Assembly: GCA_019056785.1 (NCBI GenBank)
Contig: DXJV01000045.1
Coordinates: forward strand, 1-56,075
Direction: 5' to 3'
Length of the DNA: 56,075 bases
Origin: Candidatus Heimdallarchaeota archaeon
GTDB taxonomy: Archaea > Asgardarchaeota > Heimdallarchaeia > JABLTI01
Within the stretch, counting starts at the first letter, position 1, and the number at the start of each line of letters is the position of its first letter. The notes beneath the pieces were generated by a model that saw only the letters and a list, made by a program, of their open reading frames with translations, did no database searches and was not told the origin of the DNA. The position numbers were made by a program, and so were the translations under genes. Below are positions 24,553 to 33,543 of the stretch, piece by piece.

Positions 24553-25221
24553 TTGAGTGTTCCAGGAAATATTGTGCACCTTCGAGATCTTGTCGGACGT
24601 GCTGAGTCAGAAATTTTCTTGATAGTTGGCCCGCCGGGTGCTGGGAAAGAATCCTTTGCAATCCAATATATGCTCGATGGCTTTGCTAATAAAATGAATG
24701 GTGTGTATGTCACAACAGATGATTTCCCTGAAGATATCACACGGAAGATGAAACTCCTTGGTAGCGACCCAGCCTCTTTAATTAAATCAAAACAATTGGA
24801 ATTTATTGATGCCTTTTCTTATCGTACCGGAGAATCAATTGATACTAATGAGATGGTGGTCGATGACATTCGCGACTTGACAGGGTTAAGTGTAATGATT
24901 AAGAAGATGATCGATACCAAAAGCAATTTGCGCTTTGTGTTCAATACCATTTCAACTATCTCTATTTACAACAGCGGAGTTGCTCTTTTAGACTTCATTC
25001 AAATGCAAGTTGCCAGATTGAAACGGAAGAACCACAGCGGGTTAATCATCGCCCATGAAGGAATCATCGATGAAAAAGTGATTCAAGGGATAAAAGCATT
25101 TGTTGATGGAGTCATTGAATTTCAGCTTTCAGAAGATGAAACTGGTAATTTGAAACGACGAGTCCGCGTTGTTTTTGCCCCGAAAATTCGAAAATCCGGT
25201 TGGGTGGACCTTTATCAATAA
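24553..25221 (+). CDS. KaiC-like RecA-fold ATPase, single domain
   Basis: A 222-residue protein with intact Walker A GPPGAGKES (26-34), in the KaiC-like context of IFLIVGPPGAGKESFAIQYM. The Walker B strand reads RFVFNTIST, with Asn131 where the family has Asp. ATP binding is expected; hydrolysis may be weak. This mirrors the KaiC-like protein at 2025-2780, which has kept Walker B but lost Walker A. The TTG start at 24553 is supported by AGAAGGAG 11 bases upstream. Follows the nucleotidyltransferase gene in a likely operon. Confidence 0.8.
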   Translation: MSVPGNIVHLRDLVGRAESEIFLIVGPPGAGKESFAIQYMLDGFANKMNGVYVTTDDFPEDITRKMKLLGSDPASLIKSKQLEFIDAFSYRTGESIDTNEMVVDDIRDLTGLSVMIKKMIDTKSNLRFVFNTISTISIYNSGVALLDFIQMQVARLKRKNHSGLIIAHEGIIDEKVIQGIKAFVDGVIEFQLSEDETGNLKRRVRVVFAPKIRKSGWVDLYQ

Positions 25222-25283
25222 TTATAAAAAATCTGAATCTTTTTTCTTCTATTTTTTTTAAGAACTCTTTGATAAATTTAAAA

Positions 25284-25305
25284 GGTAGAAGAATAATTTT
25301 CTACC
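25284..25305 (+). promoter_or_regulatory. Inverted repeat between TATA-like box and start codon
   Basis: GGTAGAA-8-TTCTACC, perfect 7-base arms, immediately after AAATTTAAAAG (a likely TATA box, about 25274-25284) and 4 bases before the GTG start. A protein bound here would block the promoter, so a repressor site is plausible; a leader hairpin is the alternative. Confidence 0.45.
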
Positions 25306-25309
25306 GTGT

Positions 25310-26023
25310 GTGGCAAAAATGGCTGATGTTGCATGGTACTCTTACTTATTGGCACTTACTCCTGCAATAATCATTGCAGCTTTATATCTTGTTAGTTACT
25401 TGATTGGCCGAAAGCAGAACAAAAAATTTGCTTTAGAAATGCTTTCGAAAATTGCTGTCCCTTTAAACGAGTATGTTAGTTCGTTCGAAAAAGTCACGCA
25501 AGAAAAAGAACGCTATCAGCTTGTTTGTCGTCCATTAAAAGATGCGCCAATGAAATCGCTTGTTGTGTTAGGCATACCACTTGGACGACCATTTATTTTC
25601 GCTTATATCTGGGACAAAATTAAGAAAAATAAGGATAAATACACGATATCTGCCAATCTCCGACGCAGACCACCTTTTGCCATAGAAATTCTTTCGAAAA
25701 AACGGAAAAAAGTCCTAAAAGGCGACCAAGAATATTTTATGGAACTTAAAGAGCTCCCCACCACTGGATTCTTGAATGAATATTTTATCATTAAAACCGA
25801 CAATCTGAAATTGGCTACAAAGTTGCTCACAAATGAAGAGCTGTTACGACTTTTAGCTAAAACAAGAAATCAAACGCTCTGGCTCTCGCTTCGCCCAGCT
25901 GTTAAGGATGTTGGCATGCAGTTCGAGTCCATTTTTGAGTACGAAGAAGAACAAATTGAAAACACTGTTCAACTCTTCATGGAAATGATCTTTAGTATTC
26001 CTTATCCCAAGAAGTGGAATTAA
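25310..26023 (+). CDS. Hypothetical single-pass membrane protein
   Basis: Not recognised. A 237-residue protein with one N-terminal membrane helix (about 11-32, LALTPAIIIAALYLVSYLIG), then a soluble, basic cytosolic domain. Motif-like stretches: ERYQLVCRPLKDAPMKSL, a hairpin around NLRRRPPFAIEILSKKRKK, and a C-terminal helix rich in Glu ending FSIPYPKKWN. Start GTG 25310 (or ATG 25319) follows the inverted repeat and TATA-like box closely, so the mRNA is likely nearly leaderless. Convergent with the nnr gene. Confidence 0.7.
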   Translation: MAKMADVAWYSYLLALTPAIIIAALYLVSYLIGRKQNKKFALEMLSKIAVPLNEYVSSFEKVTQEKERYQLVCRPLKDAPMKSLVVLGIPLGRPFIFAYIWDKIKKNKDKYTISANLRRRPPFAIEILSKKRKKVLKGDQEYFMELKELPTTGFLNEYFIIKTDNLKLATKLLTNEELLRLLAKTRNQTLWLSLRPAVKDVGMQFESIFEYEEEQIENTVQLFMEMIFSIPYPKKWN

Positions 26024-26043
26024 GCATACTTTTTCCACTAGCT

Positions 26044-27543
26044 TTAAACTACTGTCTTAAGAACTGCCGAGATATGTTCAATCACGTCTGTTGCTAAAAG
26101 GCTATTACCCAGTGTTTGTGCAGCAAGTTCTCCTGCTCTACCGTTAAGATAGGCCGCGGCGCATGTTGCACGGAAATCGTTTTTTGCTACTGCAAGAAGT
26201 GCACCCAAAACGCCCGCAAGAACATCGCCTGTTCCACCCACAGTCATTCCAGGATGACCTGTCCGGTTGACTTTTGTTTGCAAGCCATCGCTAATAACAT
26301 CCTTTTGTCCTTTTAAGAGAAGGGTGATAGCATGGGCCTTTGCAGCATCTTGAACGATTGCCATTTGTTCTTTCCAATCTTCGGGGAGCTGGTTATTGAA
26401 TAACAATTTAAATTCGCCATGATGTGGTGTGAGAAAGAACTTTTTACCTTGAAGAAGCTCAAAGTTTGATTTAACTGCCTTAAAAGCATCCGCATCAATT
26501 ATAATTGGCTTTTCTGCTGGCAATTGCTCTAAAAGTTTCCGAACAAAAGATAATGCCACACTCGAGTCACCAATTCCTGGACCGAGAACAAGACTATCAC
26601 ATTTTTTAAACAAGTCCAGAATTTCAGGGACATGAGACTCGCTGAAAAAATCACCTTGAAAAGAACGAATGATTAAATTCGGAGAAACAGCACGCATCGT
26701 TTCTGCCACGGCTGTTGGTACACAAGTATAAACCAGGTCAGCTCCTGTTCGCAAGGCAGCAAGGGATGCCAGTAAAGGGGCACCGGAATAGAAGACGCTC
26801 CCCCCAACAACTAGTACAGCGCCATTTTGTCCTTTATGGGAATTCTCTTTTCTCTTCGGAAATGCAATGGCCAAATCGCCTTTCCCCACAAACAACTCTG
26901 CCTCAGGAGGAACACCGATTCCTCGAACAATTGTTTTTTCCTTTAATTCTTCTATTAGCAAACAAGGTTTGGTAGCATGAAAAGTAACAACTAAAGAAGC
27001 ATTCACCATTAATTTTTGCATTTCCCTTCTATCTGAAAATATTCCAGAAGGGACATCTAAACTAACAATTGGAACCTTTAGAGAATTTAATAATTTAATA
27101 GCACTTTTAATTGGCTCGTAAGGTTCTTTTCGTAAGCCCACACCAAGAAGAGCATCCACAAACAAATCTTGAGAAGAAAGAAGGCCTTTAACTTTCGCTA
27201 ATTGTGTCGAATCCCGGATAACCTCGAGTCTAACAGAATGCACCATAGTGGTGAGGATTTTGTAATTCTTTTTGGCAATTTCTGAGCGAATTTTTTGTTC
27301 TGTACCAAAAAGAAGGACGGTGACAGACTTTTTTGCAGCTGCAAGATGCCGTGCTGTTACAAACCCATCGCCACCATTGTTCCCCGTGCCACACCAGATG
27401 GCAATTTTTTCTGCTTTGGGGAACCGGTCAAGTATCGCCTGGGCAGCGCTTGCACCTGCATTTTCCATTAACTGCAAAACGGAGACACCCAATTCCTCGG
27501 CATTTAAATCAATCATTTTCACTTCTTCAGCTGTTAGAACCAT
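26044..27543 (-). CDS. nnr: Bifunctional NAD(P)HX epimerase / ADP-dependent NAD(P)HX dehydratase
   Basis: A 499-residue metabolite-repair enzyme. The N-terminal domain (about 1-215) is the YjeF_N epimerase (ELGVSVLQLMENAGASAA, CGTGNNGGDGFVTARHL). The C-terminal domain (about 225-495) is the ribokinase-like dehydratase (GQNGAVLVVGGS, LGPGIGD, DADAF, LTPHHGEFKLLF, GGTGDVLAGVLGALLA). It restores damaged hydrated NADH and NADPH, using ADP as in most prokaryotes. Full length and with all motifs; a stand-alone gene. Confidence 0.93.
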   Translation of the reverse strand: MVLTAEEVKMIDLNAEELGVSVLQLMENAGASAAQAILDRFPKAEKIAIWCGTGNNGGDGFVTARHLAAAKKSVTVLLFGTEQKIRSEIAKKNYKILTTMVHSVRLEVIRDSTQLAKVKGLLSSQDLFVDALLGVGLRKEPYEPIKSAIKLLNSLKVPIVSLDVPSGIFSDRREMQKLMVNASLVVTFHATKPCLLIEELKEKTIVRGIGVPPEAELFVGKGDLAIAFPKRKENSHKGQNGAVLVVGGSVFYSGAPLLASLAALRTGADLVYTCVPTAVAETMRAVSPNLIIRSFQGDFFSESHVPEILDLFKKCDSLVLGPGIGDSSVALSFVRKLLEQLPAEKPIIIDADAFKAVKSNFELLQGKKFFLTPHHGEFKLLFNNQLPEDWKEQMAIVQDAAKAHAITLLLKGQKDVISDGLQTKVNRTGHPGMTVGGTGDVLAGVLGALLAVAKNDFRATCAAAYLNGRAGELAAQTLGNSLLATDVIEHISAVLKTVV

Positions 27544-27632
27544 TTTTACCCATCCATGAAGTTTGAAGCAATTTCTTGATCAGGATACTCGATTATATTT
27601 TAAATTGCAAGTACCTATCCCCTCAGTCATTT

Positions 27633-28271
27633 TTAATCCTTTTTACTTTCTTGCCCCACCGCAGCTTTTTCTTCCTTTGCCTGCTTTATTGCATCTTCGA
27701 TTTCAATGGCAAGCTTATCGATGAATATTTCATATTGTTCACGCAAAGCGCTCAAATCTTTGGTGAGATTTCGTATAGTTCGATTGACATCACGGGCAAT
27801 CCCTTCAAAGACATCCTCTCTTCTTTTCGACGCTTTTGAATTAGGGATAAAGATCACTTCAGCTGATTTTATTATATCTCTGAATTTCACTCGAAGTTTT
27901 GTCAGAAAACTAATGTCTCTCTCGCAAACAGATAAGAGGTCAGCAATGGTAGTAAATTGAAAGTCAATTGGAAACTCTTTCGTTAAAAGTTCTTTGAATT
28001 TATTGTAAGATTCTATTAGAATAGTTAATGTGACATCTTCCTCTGCGATTATTTCTTTGCATTCCTTATATTGTTCAATGCTATTTTTGGTTTTTACTTT
28101 TCCCATTGTCTTTAGTAACTCGAGAAAGTGAGGGAGAAGGTTTGATTCAATCCGAATGATTAGACTTTCAAAGTCATTCTTCAGTTCTTTTTGCTTTTTT
28201 GTGATTGTTTGATGCCAGGTTGTTAATTGATAATCGATAGGAATTACTCGCCCTTGTGTACTTTGCGTCAT
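27633..28271 (-). CDS. Hypothetical coiled-coil protein
   Basis: A 212-residue charged, alpha-helical protein with no membrane segment or known motif. Heptad-like stretches run at about 20-105 and 160-205 (NRTIRNLTKDLSALREQYE). Start ATG 28271, preceded by a short spacer shared with the metal ATPase gene on the same strand. Function unknown; a structural or adaptor role is only a guess. Confidence 0.65.
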   Translation of the reverse strand: MTQSTQGRVIPIDYQLTTWHQTITKKQKELKNDFESLIIRIESNLLPHFLELLKTMGKVKTKNSIEQYKECKEIIAEEDVTLTILIESYNKFKELLTKEFPIDFQFTTIADLLSVCERDISFLTKLRVKFRDIIKSAEVIFIPNSKASKRREDVFEGIARDVNRTIRNLTKDLSALREQYEIFIDKLAIEIEDAIKQAKEEKAAVGQESKKD

Positions 28272-28348
28272 GTAATTACCTCAATTATTGAGTTATCCAA
28301 TGGCTCTTTAGAAGTTTTTGCTTTCATGAAATTATTAGTGAGCAGCTG

Positions 28349-30562
28349 TTAAGTGATGCATTTCTCGCCATTGTCTGTTTCACAGTATTCATGAGACATT
28401 TTCTTACCTCGAGCACGCAAGAGGGCATTAAAAATCACCAAAAGTGAGACTCCCATATCACCAATTAGTACTGCCATCCATAAATTAATGAAGCCAAAGT
28501 AGGTGAGAACAAAGAGAACGAGTTTCACTAAGATTGCAAAAATAATGTTCTCTTTAATTATTCGCATGGCTTTTCTACCGATGGATATGAGATAGTGAAG
28601 CGAATCAAAACTATCAGTCATAAGTGCTACATCAGCAGATTCGAGTGCAATATCAGAACCTTGAGCACCAAGGGCAATGCCAACCTCAGCATGGGCGAGT
28701 GCAGGTGCGTCGTTAATTCCATCACCAAGCATGACAACATTTTCATTTTCATCTTGAAGTTTGTTAATGATATTGAGCTTTTCGTCCGGAAGTAGTTCGG
28801 CATACACTTCATCAATATTAAGTTGTTGTGCCATGATATGAGCAGTTTTAGAATTATCGCCTGTAAGCATAATAGTCTTTTGGATTCCCAGATCACGCAA
28901 CTCTTGAACCAAACCAATAGCATGATCTTTTAATTGGTCTCGAACAGAAATAATGCCAACAACTTTTTCTTTATTCCCTATAAGAACGACTGTTTGGTTT
29001 TCAGCCTGTAAAAGAGCAATTTCTGATGCCAGGGCATCGTCAATAGGGATATGTTCTTCTTGGAATAACCGCATATTTCCGACAAGCCAATCTTTCCCGT
29101 TTATTAGTCCTTTAATGCCTTTTCCTGTGACTGTTTTAAAATCAACAATTTCTAATGGTTTAATCTTCTGTTTTTCCATTTCTTCAACTATTGCTTTTGC
29201 AATTGGATGACTGGAATTCAGTTCTAAACTACCGCAAATTTGAAGAATTTCTTTTTCGGAAAGGTCTTCACTTCCAATGATTTTCTCTACCATTGGATGT
29301 CCCACTGTTAAAGTGCCAGTCTTATCGAAGGCAACAACCTTGGTTTTACTCAAACTTTCAATAAAACTTCCACCTTTAATTAATACGCCATTTTTTGCTG
29401 AGCGGCTGATTGCTGCAACAATGGTAATAGGTGTTGACAAGACAACTGCACAAGGGCAAGAAATAACGAGTATGACCAGCCCTCGTTTCACCCAAATGGG
29501 CAATAAATCGAGATAAGCACCACTCATAATTGCCGGTGGGAGAAAGATTGTAATAAGTGCTACAATAAACATTATCGGTGTATAGTACTTTGCAAAGGTA
29601 TCAACAAAACGTTCGATAGGTGCTCTTTGATCACTATTTTCCACTAGTTCAACAATTTTACGTAAGAAGATATTATTGTAATCTTTAGTCACTTCAATAG
29701 TTAAGATGCCATCTTCCACAAGTGTTCCAGCGAAAACTTCTTCGCCAACCTTTTTTTCAACAGGCATAGATTCGCCCGTAATTGAAGCTTGATTAACCGA
29801 ACTCGTTCCGGCGGAAACAACACCATCCAATGGTATTCTATCTCCCGCTTTAACGAGAATTTTTGCACCAATTGGGACTTCTTCAGCAGGGACTATTTGC
29901 TCACTCTCACCAACTAACATGGTTGCAATTTCCGGAGCATAATTTATCAAGTCCTCGATTGAGCGACGCGAACGGTCTATACTCACCTCTTCTGCAAGTT
30001 CGGCAACAGAAAACAGAAAGACAATACTTGCTCCTTCAATTTCCTCTCTAATAATGATGGAGGCTATAGCAGCCACTATCATAAGTAAATTAATATCTAG
30101 TCTTAAATTCAAAATTGAAAAGAAAGCCTTTTTCGCAATAAAAATCCCACCTATTAGCGCGCTACAAATAATTAATGCCCTCGCAGCGGGTTCAAGATTA
30201 TAAGCATAACGCAAAATAACACCTATGAGCAGCAGAATCCCTGAAAGGACTGTCGTATAAAATACTTTTTGCTGGGCAATTAAATGGAGAAGACTACCTG
30301 ACTTTGCCACTCCCTTCTTTGCACTTTCTTCTACCTTCTCTTCAAAAATGCTATAACCAGATTTTTGAATGCGTTTTTTTAGCTTTTCCTCTGAGACGAG
30401 GTTAGGAGAATAAGTAATATATATTTTCTTGTTTGAAATATTTACCCTCGTATCTTCTACCCCGGAAAGGCTTTTCAGATCATTTTCAAGTGTTTTTGCA
30501 CAACTTACACAATCTATCCCAACAATTTTGTAGACTTTTTCCGAAGAAGACATGGACTTCAC
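28349..30562 (-). CDS. zntA: P1B-type heavy-metal ATPase (Zn/Cd/Pb, ZntA-like)
   Basis: A 737-residue metal exporter. The N-terminal heavy-metal-associated domain has GIDCVSC (Cys18, Cys21). The membrane core has VISCPCAVVLSTP (CPC). Catalytic domains show TGES, FDKTGTLTVG (near residue 412), the HP motif in NSSHPIA, and MLGDGINDAPALA. The last helix pair has GDMGVSLLVIFNALL, the Asp-containing pattern of the Zn/Cd/Pb subgroup rather than copper pumps. The short tail contains HEYCETDNGEKC, which could add a metal site. GTG 30562 or ATG 30553 is the start. Predicted to export zinc-group metals from the cytosol. Confidence 0.92.
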   Translation of the reverse strand: MKSMSSSEKVYKIVGIDCVSCAKTLENDLKSLSGVEDTRVNISNKKIYITYSPNLVSEEKLKKRIQKSGYSIFEEKVEESAKKGVAKSGSLLHLIAQQKVFYTTVLSGILLLIGVILRYAYNLEPAARALIICSALIGGIFIAKKAFFSILNLRLDINLLMIVAAIASIIIREEIEGASIVFLFSVAELAEEVSIDRSRRSIEDLINYAPEIATMLVGESEQIVPAEEVPIGAKILVKAGDRIPLDGVVSAGTSSVNQASITGESMPVEKKVGEEVFAGTLVEDGILTIEVTKDYNNIFLRKIVELVENSDQRAPIERFVDTFAKYYTPIMFIVALITIFLPPAIMSGAYLDLLPIWVKRGLVILVISCPCAVVLSTPITIVAAISRSAKNGVLIKGGSFIESLSKTKVVAFDKTGTLTVGHPMVEKIIGSEDLSEKEILQICGSLELNSSHPIAKAIVEEMEKQKIKPLEIVDFKTVTGKGIKGLINGKDWLVGNMRLFQEEHIPIDDALASEIALLQAENQTVVLIGNKEKVVGIISVRDQLKDHAIGLVQELRDLGIQKTIMLTGDNSKTAHIMAQQLNIDEVYAELLPDEKLNIINKLQDENENVVMLGDGINDAPALAHAEVGIALGAQGSDIALESADVALMTDSFDSLHYLISIGRKAMRIIKENIIFAILVKLVLFVLTYFGFINLWMAVLIGDMGVSLLVIFNALLRARGKKMSHEYCETDNGEKCIT

Positions 30563-30726
30563 AGTGACTGGCTTTTGTTATTAGGATAGTTTTAGAATTA
30601 AAAGTCTTTATCATTTAAATTCTTAGAAAAATTGGCCAGTATATCAAATAAATTTCATATATTCTAATTGAGATTGAGTATTAGTTTTTTAAGGAAAAAA
30701 GTATAATCTATCAATAGACGCTAAAA

Positions 30727-33543
30727 GTGATCGCAATGAGCTTTGACTTCTATTTGAAATCCGCCTTCAGAAGTATAAAGAATAAAAAAAGACAGTCAAC
30801 GCTCTATATTAGTGGCATTTTCATCTCTCTTACACTTTTAGTCTCCCTTCGACTCTGGTCCGCAACAGCAGAAGAGTTGGCAGCAACAGATTTCCTAGAG
30901 AGTCAAGACTTTGAAATGAAAGTAACATCCTATCTGCCTGAAGAGCTTCCAGAAATTTCTTCTTGGCTTGAAATGGACCCACTTGTTGAGAGCACATATA
31001 AGCTTTATAATAATCTCGCTTGCTTTAATGCTGAGAATAAACCCGGGACATATGTCTGGTCGCCTGAGGACCAGCAAGAAGACCCTTCTGACCCTATTTC
31101 TATCACTGCTTTGGGCCTTTTCCCACAGAAAGCCCTTCAGAGGATTAAAAACCAATTTTTCATTCGCGGATCATTTGATATAGGCTTAAATGAATGTCTA
31201 ATCAGTGAATATGAAGCCGCAGAATTAGAACGCATTTTTCATACCCCAATTGTTCCGGGCATGAATTTGACTTTAAGTGTTGCTCGCAATAGCCCTGAAC
31301 GGTCGGAAATATACTTGCATCAACTTGAGCTGCTTCATTTCCCAAATGTGACCATCAAAGGAATTTACCGCACCTGGCCCATGATTTCCATGCTTCAAAA
31401 GACCTATTCCTCGAGCTTCCTTAAAGACTCGGTTATCTTCTTGAGTGAAAATCTAGATGAAACCTCCATTCTTGAGATGGAAGTTAATGGTATCGAACCC
31501 AATATTTTTGTAAAAATGAATACGGAAAAAATGAAGGAAGAAGGAATTAATCAGATTCTGAATAAACTCATCGACCTCGCTAACAGACTAAAAATAGCCT
31601 TTCAATCCTCTCAGTATATTCTTCTTGATTCGCCTATAGAAGATTTGTTGCAATCTTATACTCTCTCGCAGTATGCGATAACGTTTCTTGTTCCGGTAAT
31701 TGTTTTCAGTCTTTTGTTGACCTTTTATACTATAAATATCATTATCGAATCTCGCAAGGAGCAAATACTCACTTTAAAAGATCGTGGGGCCCAGAATTCA
31801 CAGATAATTATCATGCTTTTGGTTGAATTTTTACTGTTAACCCTTTTGGGGATTGTTTTTGCTATTGCCTTTTCTTTTATTCTTGCACCAATTATTCCCT
31901 CTCTTGCATCAGGAACATTTTCAAAGACAGTTTTCGTTAAATTTCTTATCAATATCAAGTTTCCATTTTCATTAACTTTTTATAGCATTTTAGGCGCATT
32001 TTTTCTTCCGACCATTTTTGTTATTTTTAAACTTGAAAGTATTTTCACCATGCAACTAGAAGAACGCATAGTAAAGAAGAGTCAACAGTTCCAAAAGAAA
32101 GTTTTCATTGGAATTCTTAGTGCATTAACGCTAATTTTCACATCTCTCCTCATTTTTAATGCCATACAATTATCTCGAGAGTTAGAAGATGTCTTTACCT
32201 TCTCACTCACTCAAGCACAAAAAAGTATGAGAGGATTCCTCCTAGTGTTGACTTTACTATTTCTGGTCACAATTATTATTACTTTAATAGTTGAAAAATT
32301 ATTAGGGAAAACAAAAGGTATAATGAAACGCTTATTCAAGCACAATTACTTCATTATTTCTAATAATTTAAAATCCTCAAAACATCGTTTTTCAAAGCTG
32401 TTGGGCATTTTCATATTACTATCAAGTTTGAATGTCTTCTCCTTGAACATTTATTACAGCCTGAATAAGAATGACCAATTGATTGCCAATTATAATAATG
32501 GCTCCGATTTACGAATACAAACTTCTTATACGGATATATCTTATGAGAATAATCTGTCAGCAATAGAAGGGGTTAATGAAACGATGGGTGTCCTTAGTGC
32601 CGAAGGAAAACTCATTTACAATAGCGCAACAGTTTACGGCATCGACCCTTTAGTTTATGCGCGAATCGGTCGGTGGGAGTATCAAACAATAAAGCAGAAA
32701 GAAATAACTGCCATGTTTCTCAAACTTAATGAAACCGCTAATGGTGCCATTGTGAGTGATTTTGTTGCACGACGATTGAATTTGATGGAAGGTTCGCAAA
32801 TTACTATCACCGGTTTACCAAACAGTAGTTATGTTGAAAGTTTTATTATCAAAGGAGTGATTCATTCAGCCCCTGGCCTTGGGCTTGCTTATGGAAGAAA
32901 TGTCGGTTTAAATCAACCAAATGATGAATTTCTTTTGATTAATGCCAGAACTATGATAGAGAAATACAATGTTCGTGACACGAACCTCTTTTTTGCCAGC
33001 TTAAAAAACGATGCGTCCCTAGCTACAGTGATCGCAACTATTGCAGAAGAACCCGAAGTTATTGCTATTAATCCAGTTGTTATTAACCAACAATTTGTCG
33101 GAAATTTCATTGTAAAGTATGTTCCACCGGTCAAAGCTTTTCTCCTCTTTCAGATTTTCTTCATGAATCTTCTCGGGATAAGTATAATTGCTACTACAAC
33201 CAATTTTTTGGTTAAACAACGAGAAATTATTAATGCCACATTGAAAACTTTAGGGAACGCTAATAGAAAACTAGTGCAACAAATTTTGGGTGAAATGTTT
33301 ACTGTCGAACTAACCGCCTTTTTCTTAGGACTAATTTTAGGTGCGCCCCTCTCGTTCTTAAGTATCCTTATCAACAAAGCGAGTTTTCTGATGCATGAAA
33401 TTCTTCCTCTCCGTTTTACCTTCAATTTTTTAGGCATCTTTGGGTTCTTAATTGTCCTTCTCGTGGCGACCATTCTTGCGCCATTACCCGCCTGTCTGAA
33501 ATTCTCGCGGAAAAATGTTGCAACTATTCTAAAAGGGAGTTAG
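30727..33543 (+). CDS. FtsX/MacB-like ABC permease, duplicated
   Basis: A 938-residue membrane protein. The N-terminal helix (about 23-45) is followed by a large extracytoplasmic domain (about 50-315), an FtsX core of three helices (about 315-440), a second unit beginning with a helix (about 458-480), another ectodomain (about 590-790), and a final set of three helices (about 800-930). This is the two-unit layout of lipoprotein-release or MacB-like permeases. No ATPase gene adjoins, so it must use one encoded elsewhere, or act as a mechanotransmitter. GTG 30727 (or ATG 30736) is the start. Tail overlaps the convergent AN1 gene by 4 bases. Confidence 0.85.
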   Translation: MIAMSFDFYLKSAFRSIKNKKRQSTLYISGIFISLTLLVSLRLWSATAEELAATDFLESQDFEMKVTSYLPEELPEISSWLEMDPLVESTYKLYNNLACFNAENKPGTYVWSPEDQQEDPSDPISITALGLFPQKALQRIKNQFFIRGSFDIGLNECLISEYEAAELERIFHTPIVPGMNLTLSVARNSPERSEIYLHQLELLHFPNVTIKGIYRTWPMISMLQKTYSSSFLKDSVIFLSENLDETSILEMEVNGIEPNIFVKMNTEKMKEEGINQILNKLIDLANRLKIAFQSSQYILLDSPIEDLLQSYTLSQYAITFLVPVIVFSLLLTFYTINIIIESRKEQILTLKDRGAQNSQIIIMLLVEFLLLTLLGIVFAIAFSFILAPIIPSLASGTFSKTVFVKFLINIKFPFSLTFYSILGAFFLPTIFVIFKLESIFTMQLEERIVKKSQQFQKKVFIGILSALTLIFTSLLIFNAIQLSRELEDVFTFSLTQAQKSMRGFLLVLTLLFLVTIIITLIVEKLLGKTKGIMKRLFKHNYFIISNNLKSSKHRFSKLLGIFILLSSLNVFSLNIYYSLNKNDQLIANYNNGSDLRIQTSYTDISYENNLSAIEGVNETMGVLSAEGKLIYNSATVYGIDPLVYARIGRWEYQTIKQKEITAMFLKLNETANGAIVSDFVARRLNLMEGSQITITGLPNSSYVESFIIKGVIHSAPGLGLAYGRNVGLNQPNDEFLLINARTMIEKYNVRDTNLFFASLKNDASLATVIATIAEEPEVIAINPVVINQQFVGNFIVKYVPPVKAFLLFQIFFMNLLGISIIATTTNFLVKQREIINATLKTLGNANRKLVQQILGEMFTVELTAFFLGLILGAPLSFLSILINKASFLMHEILPLRFTFNFLGIFGFLIVLLVATILAPLPACLKFSRKNVATILKGS

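Noticed and set aside
27272..27566. Plus-strand frames of 77 and 95 codons opposite the start of nnr
   Set aside because: Antisense to a conserved domain, with no independent signal.
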